The position numbers and the translations under genes were made by a program. The notes beneath the pieces are model-generated. The model did no database searches, was not told the origin of the DNA, and was given only the letters and a program-made list of their open reading frames with translations. A DNA stretch of 11,904 nt from Candidatus Omnitrophota bacterium. Its GTDB lineage: Bacteria; Omnitrophota; Gorgyraeia; Gygaellales; Profunditerraquicolaceae. The DNA is taken from contig JAPLLQ010000128.1 of NCBI GenBank assembly GCA_026387485.1, positions 1-11,904 on the forward strand. The letters run 5' to 3'. Positions 1 through 4,570 of this stretch are shown here, one piece after another; within the stretch, counting starts at the first letter, position 1; every line of letters starts with the position of its first letter.

Positions 1-17
1 GGAATAGTATTAAGCAT
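1..17 (-). CDS. Start of an FMN-riboswitch-controlled gene, possibly ribB/ribBA (partial)
   Basis: Only the first five codons are visible (Met-Leu-Asn-Thr-Ile), and the gene leaves the window at the left edge. The ATG at 17-15 lies 9 bases after a GAGG (30-27) and 17 bases after the riboswitch terminator U-tract, which is where the controlled gene should begin. FMN riboswitches normally control riboflavin synthesis or transport genes. The pattern Met-x-Asn-Thr-Ile resembles the start of many RibB/RibBA proteins (3,4-dihydroxy-2-butanone 4-phosphate synthase). Five residues cannot prove this, so the product is inference while the regulated start is fairly well supported. Confidence 0.35.
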
Positions 18-33
18 AAGTTATGGCCTCATT

Positions 34-58
34 AAAAAACCCGAAGATGATCTTCGGG
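34..58 (-). terminator. Intrinsic terminator of the FMN riboswitch
   Basis: On the minus strand an 8-bp perfect stem CCCGAAGA/TCTTCGGG (58-51 with 47-40) with a 3-base loop is followed directly by six T (39-34). It sits between the aptamer and the start codon at 17. This is the expected place for a transcription-attenuation terminator that forms when FMN is bound. Its 5' arm is also complementary to the 5' strand of aptamer helix P1 (see the riboswitch entry), so formation should be conditional. Confidence 0.85.
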
Positions 59-68
59 CATGAGAATT

Positions 69-195
69 ATTAATCTCCTTCCATCTAGACTTTACTATCG
101 GCTCTGGAATATTACCAGATCTGCTTTCGGTTCTTTATCCGAAGCTCGCGGGCTCAACCGCCGGTCGGGAATTCCACCCTGCCCTGAAGATTAAT
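69..195 (-). promoter_or_regulatory. FMN riboswitch (RFN element)
   Basis: The minus strand carries the hallmark RFN blocks in order: CAGGGC then AGGGTGGAATTCCC, GACCGGCGGT, GAGCCCGCGAGC, a variable stem TTCGG/CCGAA, GCAGATCTGG, ATTCCAGAGCCGA, and GATGGAAGGAGA. Helix P1 is 8 bp, pairing 195-188 with 76-69, and closes the aptamer. The RFN element is an established FMN sensor that lowers expression of riboflavin genes when FMN is plentiful. The decision is readable here: bases 191-181 (ATCTTC, bulged A, GGGC) can form 10 Watson-Crick pairs with the terminator 5' arm 59-50. P1 and this antiterminator share bases, so FMN binding should release the terminator. Transcription would begin near 199, just outside P1. 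Confidence 0.95.
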
Positions 196-205
196 CTAGT
201 TATTG

Positions 206-233
206 AGTATAACACAAAATCATAGCTTGTCAA
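206..233 (-). promoter_or_regulatory. Promoter of the FMN riboswitch transcript
   Basis: Minus strand: -35 TTGACA (233-228, full consensus), 16-base spacer, -10 TATACT (211-206), preceded by TG one base away as in an extended -10. The predicted start near 199 lies 4 bases before the first base of aptamer helix P1, so almost no RNA precedes the sensor. The agreement between promoter and aptamer position supports both. Confidence 0.85.
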
Positions 234-241
234 CACATTCG

Positions 242-270
242 TATACAAAGGCATATTCTCATGGTATACT
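242..270 (+). promoter_or_regulatory. Probable promoter for pncC-thpR (divergent)
   Basis: TATACT at 265-270 has an upstream TGG, giving an extended -10. A weaker -35 TATACA lies at 242-247 with a 17-base spacer. The expected start is near 276-277, where the leader hairpin begins. The -35 element is only 8 bases from the -35 of the riboswitch promoter on the other strand, so the two promoters are back to back and may influence each other. The -35 match is 4 of 6, so confidence is moderate. Confidence 0.5.
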
Positions 271-275
271 TAGTG

Positions 276-330
276 TTGATACTGAAACGAGCCAACTTAC
301 TATCAATGGCTCGCTGAAGTATTAATGGCT
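276..330 (+). promoter_or_regulatory. Long leader hairpin with a duplicated 3' arm, upstream of pncC
   Basis: Outer stem: TTGATACT (276-283) pairs with AGTATTAA (318-325) with one G-U pair. Inner stem: CGAGCCA (288-294) pairs perfectly with TGGCTCG (307-313) around a 12-base loop. Between them GAAA faces CTGA, which can stack as tandem G-A pairs, one A-U pair and one mismatch. The arm sequence TATCAATGGCT (301-311) is repeated with one change as TATTAATGGCT (320-330), so the 5' strands TTGATA and AGCCA each have two possible partners. No T-tract follows, so it is not an ordinary terminator. I do not recognise a known riboswitch class; a regulatory or stabilising role is inference. Confidence 0.5.
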
Positions 331-358
331 TTAAAAACGCTATAATAAGGTTAAATAT

Positions 359-829
359 ATGCAAAACCTTATCAATCAGATACATAAACTCCTGCTAAAA
401 AGCCAACAAACCTTAAGTATTGCTGAATCTTGCACTAGCGGCCTGCTCTCTAGCCTCCTAACCCAGCTTCCCGGTAGCTCTAGCTATTTTCTACTAGGGA
501 TAACTGCTTACAGCAATAATTCAAAACAAAATATCCTAAAAGTTCCCTCCTCAATTATTAAGAAAAAAGGCGCCGTGTCTCAAGAAGTAGCCAGGCTTAT
601 GTCCCAAAATGTACAAAAACTTGGCCATGCCGATATTGGTATTGCCATAACCGGTATTGCCGGGCCAACCGGCGCAACCGCCAGAAAACCCATAGGCTTG
701 GTTTTTATTGCTTTCACCAAAAAAAATAAAACCATCTGCAGAAAATTTATTTTCAAAGGCAATCGTAGCTCTATTAGAAAACAAGCAACTTCAAAGACAT
801 TAAAACTACTTAAACAATTTATAATTTAG
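359..829 (+). CDS. pncC: Nicotinamide-nucleotide amidohydrolase, stand-alone CinA C-terminal domain
   Basis: This 156-residue protein matches the CinA C-terminal family (PncC), which deamidates NMN to nicotinate mononucleotide in pyridine nucleotide recycling in the cytoplasm. Visible hallmarks are AESCTSG (residues 22-28, usually AESCTGG), the GITAYSN block (47-53), GAVSQEVA (71-78) and ITGIAGPTG with KPIG (97-113). The whole length is one domain; the N-terminal molybdopterin-binding-like domain of full CinA is absent, as in E. coli PncC. The ATG at 359 follows AAGG (347-350) by 8 bases. thpR follows on the same strand. The protein is rich in Lys, Ile and Asn. The family is clear; whether it acts mainly on NMN in this organism is inferred. 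Confidence 0.9.
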   Translation: MQNLINQIHKLLLKSQQTLSIAESCTSGLLSSLLTQLPGSSSYFLLGITAYSNNSKQNILKVPSSIIKKKGAVSQEVARLMSQNVQKLGHADIGIAITGIAGPTGATARKPIGLVFIAFTKKNKTICRKFIFKGNRSSIRKQATSKTLKLLKQFII

Positions 830-905
830 CGGGTGACGCGAGGATTGACTCCGCAGAGCGCAATATGCGGGCGAGGAGCAATCCTTGGCACGCAGGACCC
901 GCTAA
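826..905. repeat. GC-rich nested inverted repeat between pncC and thpR
   Basis: Outer perfect 9-bp arms TTAGCGGGT (826-834) and ACCCGCTAA (897-905) enclose a second stem pairing 839-847 (CGAGGATTG) with 879-887 (CAATCCTTG) including one G-U pair. A third stem pairs CTCC (849-852) with GGAG (875-878), or alternatively CCGCA (851-855) with TGCGG (866-870). The left arm contains the pncC stop codon. The element is clearly richer in G and C than the genes around it. No T-tract follows on either strand, so a standard terminator is unlikely. It could be a REP/MITE-like repeat, an RNA-processing site or a coupling hairpin. Only one copy is present in this window. Confidence 0.7.
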
Positions 906-914
906 TGGTATAAA

Positions 915-1484
915 ATGAGATCTTTTATCGCTATTGGCTTGCCAAAAGAAATCCAAGCATCCCTTAAACTGCTCCAGGATAAATTAAAAAAGTCCGGCGC
1001 GGATCTAAAATTGGTTAAACCGGAAAATATCCATCTTACCTTAAAATTCTTAGGAGAGATTGACGAAAATAAATTAACTAAAATTTCCCCAATTCTTGAA
1101 ACTCTTCTCCAAAACAAAACTGCTTTTCAAATCAAGCTTTCTTCTTTAGGCACTTTCCCGAAAATAAATTCTCCGCGGGTAGTCTGGGTGGGGATGGCCC
1201 TGGGTGAGCAAGAAGTAAAAATTATTGCTGGGGAGCTGGAAGAAAAGCTTGAAAAGATAGGGATACCCAAGGAAGATAAACCGTTTTCATCGCATATAAC
1301 TATTGCCAGAGTAAAATCAGGTCTAAATAAAGAAAAGCTAGTTCAGGCTATAAATGATTTGGGGAAAGATTATACTCAAAGCTTAGAATTTACTGCCGAG
1401 AAGATTACTCTTTTTAAAAGTACACTTATGCCCACTGGGCCAATCTACGAAGTTTTAAAAGAAATAAACCTTACCACTATTTGA
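915..1484 (+). CDS. thpR: RNA 2',3'-cyclic phosphodiesterase (2'-5' RNA ligase family)
   Basis: The protein has 189 residues, close to the usual length. The family start (MRSFIAIGLP) fixes the ATG at 915. The two catalytic HxTx motifs are intact: HLTL at 40-43 and HITI at 127-130, which together form the two-histidine active site of the 2H phosphoesterase superfamily. Members hydrolyse 2',3'-cyclic phosphates to 2'-phosphates and can join tRNA halves in vitro; the natural role is uncertain. No convincing Shine-Dalgarno sequence lies within 15 bases of the start; the nearest AGGA is inside the 3' arm of the inverted repeat. Its last 40 bases overlap pgpA on the opposite strand. Association of cinA, this gene and recA is known, for example in Deinococcus, but recA is not seen here. 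Confidence 0.92.
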   Translation: MRSFIAIGLPKEIQASLKLLQDKLKKSGADLKLVKPENIHLTLKFLGEIDENKLTKISPILETLLQNKTAFQIKLSSLGTFPKINSPRVVWVGMALGEQEVKIIAGELEEKLEKIGIPKEDKPFSSHITIARVKSGLNKEKLVQAINDLGKDYTQSLEFTAEKITLFKSTLMPTGPIYEVLKEINLTTI

Positions 1485-1906
1485 AGTATAATATTAGTAT
1501 AAAGTCCGGCAATAATATCATCGCTCATTATACCTACGCTTCCCCTAACCCTCTCAAGAGAACCTGCCGGATAAGGCTTAAGGGTATCTAAGATACGAAA
1601 TAGCAGAAAACCGATTATAACCAGTTTTATATCATAGGGAATAAATAGAAAGCTTAAAAGCATCCCGCAGACTTCATCTATAACGATATAGCGGGGATCC
1701 TTGGTCTGCATCAACCTTTCAGCTTGGCCTACGCTGGCAAACCCCAAGACTATTAAAATAAGAGTGACTAAAAGATAGGTAAGCGGATTACCTTTGATTA
1801 GATAGAAAATAAGGATTCCGGCCAAGCTCCCAAATGTCCCGGGAATTAAAGGAAGGTAACCTACATAAAAAAATGTAGCCAATAACCTGATGAGGAAATT
1901 ACGCAT
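1445..1906 (-). CDS. pgpA: Phosphatidylglycerophosphatase A
   Basis: PgpA removes the phosphate from phosphatidylglycerophosphate, the step after PgsA, to give phosphatidylglycerol in the inner membrane. The 153-residue protein shows the family pattern: IPGTFGSLAG (21-30), IDEVCGML (76-83) with acidic D77/E78, FRILDTLKPYPAG (103-115) and GIMSDDIIAG (125-134) with D129/D130. Hydrophobic segments lie near 28-60, 80-105 and 131-148. The ATG at 1906 is 8 bases after the pgsA stop and has only a weak AGG about 15 bases upstream, which suggests translational coupling. It is the last gene of the minus-strand cluster and overlaps thpR by 40 bases tail to tail, with no terminator visible between them. 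Confidence 0.93.
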   Translation of the reverse strand: MRNFLIRLLATFFYVGYLPLIPGTFGSLAGILIFYLIKGNPLTYLLVTLILIVLGFASVGQAERLMQTKDPRYIVIDEVCGMLLSFLFIPYDIKLVIIGFLLFRILDTLKPYPAGSLERVRGSVGIMSDDIIAGLYTNIILQIVVRFISFKTS

Positions 1907-1914
1907 CTATTTTT

Positions 1915-2493
1915 TTAAAGCCTGGTAATTACCTTGCGGTTCTCCCAAAGATAGGATAAACCGGAGTAGAGGGTAAGGCCGACGGTGATAAGCATAAGAA
2001 TATAAATTCCCTGGCGAAATACCTTCTCCCAAGCCGGATTCCAGGTAGAGTATTCCAACATCGCTTCCTTTAAAACCACAAAGCAAAGTATCAACACTAT
2101 AACCGACATCTGGGAGACAGTCTTATGTTTACCTGCGCGGGCAGCAGAAAGAATCCTGCCTTTATTCAGAGCGAATAAACGTAAGGAAGTAATCAGAATT
2201 TCGCGGGAGACAATAATTACAAACATCCAAGCTTCAACCAGCTGCATCTGGACAAATGCCGCAAATGCCGCTAGTACCAATATTTTATCGGCAATCGGAT
2301 CCATCAGCCTGCCGAAATCCGTAATCATGTTATGTTTTTGGGCGAGCATCCCATCAAAAAGATCAGACAATGCTGCGACGCCAAAAACAATCAAAGCCAA
2401 TGACTTAAACCAAACTCCGCGGCAGAAGAAAAAAAACATAAACACAAAAGTAAGTAAGATCCTTAACATCGTCAATCTGTTGGCAATATTCAT
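1915..2493 (-). CDS. pgsA: CDP-diacylglycerol--glycerol-3-phosphate 3-phosphatidyltransferase
   Basis: PgsA joins CDP-diacylglycerol and glycerol 3-phosphate to form phosphatidylglycerophosphate, the committed step to phosphatidylglycerol. The 192-residue protein begins with the typical NIANRLTMLRI and carries the CDP-alcohol phosphotransferase signature: D44, D47-G48, A51, G61, D65 and D69 in the right spacing. The arginine that normally follows the alanine (D-G-x-x-A-R) is a glutamine here (Q52, codon CAA). Several hydrophobic stretches fit an integral membrane enzyme. GGAGAGG lies 7 bases before the ATG, inside the end of rimO, and the gap to rimO is 2 bases. Being followed by pgpA supports the PgsA assignment over other family members. 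Confidence 0.92.
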   Translation of the reverse strand: MNIANRLTMLRILLTFVFMFFFFCRGVWFKSLALIVFGVAALSDLFDGMLAQKHNMITDFGRLMDPIADKILVLAAFAAFVQMQLVEAWMFVIIVSREILITSLRLFALNKGRILSAARAGKHKTVSQMSVIVLILCFVVLKEAMLEYSTWNPAWEKVFRQGIYILMLITVGLTLYSGLSYLWENRKVITRL

Positions 2494-2495
2494 TT

Positions 2496-3743
2496 TTACA
2501 CCTCTCCTACTAAGTCATACTCTAAAGTATCGGTGATCTTGGCCTTTACAAAATCACCTGCGAATAATCTCTTTTTGGAATTAACATAAACCAGTCCATC
2601 TACTTCCGGAGCATCATACTGGGTACGGCCAAGATAACTGCCATTATCCTTTTCTTCTACTATAACCTCTACCGTCTTACCCATAAGCCTGTTATTAATC
2701 TGCCTTGAAATATCCTGTTGTTTAGACATAATCAAATCCAAGCGCCTAAGCTTTTCTTTTTCAGGGACTTGATCCTTAAGATTATATGCGCGAGTTCCCT
2801 CTTCCCGGGAATAAGTAAACGCGCCTAATCTTTCAAATTGCACATCGGCAATAAATTTAAGCAATTCCTTAAATTCTTTATCTGTCTCGCCGGGAAAACC
2901 AACAATCACTGAAGTACGTAAGGCTACCTGGGGAATAGTTTTCCTTATCTTGTCAATAGTCTTAATTATATCTTTCCTGGCAGTCTTTCTATTCATCAGC
3001 TTTAATATCCGGCCGTTAATATGCTGAATAGGCAAATCAATATACTTACATATTTTTTCTTCTTTAGCGATTAGCTCGAGAAGCCTATCGGTAATCCGGG
3101 AGGGATTCAGATAAAGCAGCCGGATCCAATGAATATGATTAGCCTTTTTAACTACCTTGGCTAAAAGCGAAGCTAAATCTATTCCAACGTCTAAATCTAT
3201 GCCGAAGCCAGTGATATCCTGACCAATGATATTTAATTCCGCAAGCCTTGAAGCATTAAACCTATCTACCTTATCCAGAATAGAATCTACAGGGAGGCTG
3301 CAAAATTTACCCTTAATCTTAGGAATTATGCAAAAACTACAAGCATTGACGCAGCCCTCGCAAATCTTTAAGTAGGCGTAATGCTTGGGGGTGATAGGGA
3401 ATCTTTTCAATGAATGATTAAGCGATACCCTACCGACAAAGGCATCAACCTCAGGGAGCTCTTTCCTTAAAGCGTCTTTGTAGCGCTGAGTGAGGCATCC
3501 ATAGACAATGATCTTTTTAAGCTTCCCTGTTTTTTTTAATTCTGCTAACTCTAAGATTACATCTATAGATTCTTTCTTGGCATCCTCAATAAAAGCGCAG
3601 GTGTTTATAAGCGCTACATCCGCTTTATTTATATCAACAACAGAATATCCTTTTAGATTAAGCCTGCCTAAGATATTCTCCGAATCAGTCAAGTTCCGGG
3701 GGCAGCCAAGGCTCAAAATCCCTATTTTTAACTTATCTTTCAT
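2496..3743 (-). CDS. rimO: Ribosomal protein S12 methylthiotransferase (radical SAM)
   Basis: RimO adds a methylthio group to a conserved aspartate of ribosomal protein S12. Visible parts: an N-terminal UPF0004 domain with three cluster cysteines, C14 in SLGCPRN, C49 in INTCAF and C83 in YGCLTQ; a radical SAM CxxxCxxC motif at C131, C135, C138; and a C-terminal TRAM-like domain from about residue 350. The proline after C14 and the following N-x-x-D-S-E are typical of RimO rather than the tRNA enzymes MiaB or MtaB. At 415 residues it is slightly short for the family. Its ATG overlaps the stop of the upstream gene as ATGA. Confidence 0.92.
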   Translation of the reverse strand: MKDKLKIGILSLGCPRNLTDSENILGRLNLKGYSVVDINKADVALINTCAFIEDAKKESIDVILELAELKKTGKLKKIIVYGCLTQRYKDALRKELPEVDAFVGRVSLNHSLKRFPITPKHYAYLKICEGCVNACSFCIIPKIKGKFCSLPVDSILDKVDRFNASRLAELNIIGQDITGFGIDLDVGIDLASLLAKVVKKANHIHWIRLLYLNPSRITDRLLELIAKEEKICKYIDLPIQHINGRILKLMNRKTARKDIIKTIDKIRKTIPQVALRTSVIVGFPGETDKEFKELLKFIADVQFERLGAFTYSREEGTRAYNLKDQVPEKEKLRRLDLIMSKQQDISRQINNRLMGKTVEVIVEEKDNGSYLGRTQYDAPEVDGLVYVNSKKRLFAGDFVKAKITDTLEYDLVGEV

Positions 3744-4570
3744 CTGGGGATCCTTAGGCCGTCTTTCTCAGTAATCACTACGTTTCTTAAAGGTTGCCCT
3801 TTTCTGCCTAAGCGAGAAAAACGCTGGCCGTTAACAGTCAATTCTACTGCCGCAGCATTACCTAAGGTAAGTTCTATTTTTTCTTTGGCCTTCCAGCTTT
3901 CCGAACGGCCCTTTTCCAGGACGCGATGAAAAACAACCCTGCCGTCAGACTTAACAAAAACCAAACAATTTTCTCTCGCACTGATTACTAATATTATGCC
4001 ACCGCTAGCTTCTTTTGTGATTTTTAATCCATCGGCTTTTGGTTTTTGAAATGCTACCAAAACCTTTTGTTTTGGCGCTAATTTAATCCTTGTTTCCATT
4101 CTAGAAACGGGGATAACTACGGCCTTATGCTTCGAAGAAATAAATTTGCCTAAGTTAAATAATACTACACCTAAGATAATTACGATTAATACGAATATAA
4201 ATACGGTTTTTATTCTCTTATTCGGCCGTAAAGAGCCTAACTTAATCCCGGCGTTTTTAAAGAATGACGGGGGAGGACTCTTAACCGGTTTGTTTCTAGT
4301 GACAAAGGTGGTTGTTTTAGGTACTCCAACTGATAGGGGCTCTGGATCTTTATAATCCGAAAGATATTCTTTTGCGTCTACGCCTAGAAATTTACAATAT
4401 ATCTTTAAGAATCCTTTCAGATATATCGGGCTTAAATTAGTCAGGCTATCGCCTTCAATAGCCTTAAGGATATTGATATGGACTTTAGTTTTTTTCTGCA
4501 CCTCTTCAAGGCTTAGGCCCTTCTCAAGCCTTGTCTGTTTTAACCTCGTGCCTAAAACTTCTAAACTCAT
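3740..4570 (-). CDS. RodZ-like membrane protein with N-terminal helix-turn-helix
   Basis: The 276-residue protein has a cytoplasmic HTH_25-type domain (about residues 6-70), a proline-rich linker (84-102), one transmembrane helix (about 122-141) after basic residues (NKRIK), and an outer C-terminal beta-rich DUF4115-like domain (about 170-262). This layout is that of RodZ, which links the MreB cytoskeleton to the wall synthesis machinery and supports rod shape. The position between ftsK and rimO/pgsA matches RodZ-like genes such as ymfM in Bacillus. Both ends overlap neighbours by 4 bases (ATGA), so translation is likely coupled. No MreB gene is in the window, so the shape role is inferred from the family. 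Confidence 0.82.
   Translation of the reverse strand: MSLEVLGTRLKQTRLEKGLSLEEVQKKTKVHINILKAIEGDSLTNLSPIYLKGFLKIYCKFLGVDAKEYLSDYKDPEPLSVGVPKTTTFVTRNKPVKSPPPSFFKNAGIKLGSLRPNKRIKTVFIFVLIVIILGVVLFNLGKFISSKHKAVVIPVSRMETRIKLAPKQKVLVAFQKPKADGLKITKEASGGIILVISARENCLVFVKSDGRVVFHRVLEKGRSESWKAKEKIELTLGNAAAVELTVNGQRFSRLGRKGQPLRNVVITEKDGLRIPR

Noticed and set aside
341..346. Perfect TATAAT just before pncC
   Set aside because: The predicted start would fall about 6 bases before the ATG and cut off the AAGG site; no fitting -35 is present. Judged chance in AT-rich DNA, or at most a minor start.
551..784. Open frames opposite pncC and similar antisense frames in thpR, ftsK, pnp and rimO
   Set aside because: They have no ribosome sites or recognisable protein features, and each lies fully within a well-supported gene on the other strand.
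826..905. tRNA or intrinsic terminator explanation for the nested palindrome
   Set aside because: There is no cloverleaf with an anticodon arm or TTC arm and no CCA end, and no T-tract on either strand.
906..914. TGGTATAAA as an extended -10 promoter for thpR
   Set aside because: Transcription would begin after the thpR ATG, and the family N-terminus requires that ATG.
1861..1878. Inverted repeat CTACAT/ATGTAG around six A
   Set aside because: It lies inside the pgpA coding region and is explained by the Phe-Phe-Tyr-Val codons; no sign of function.
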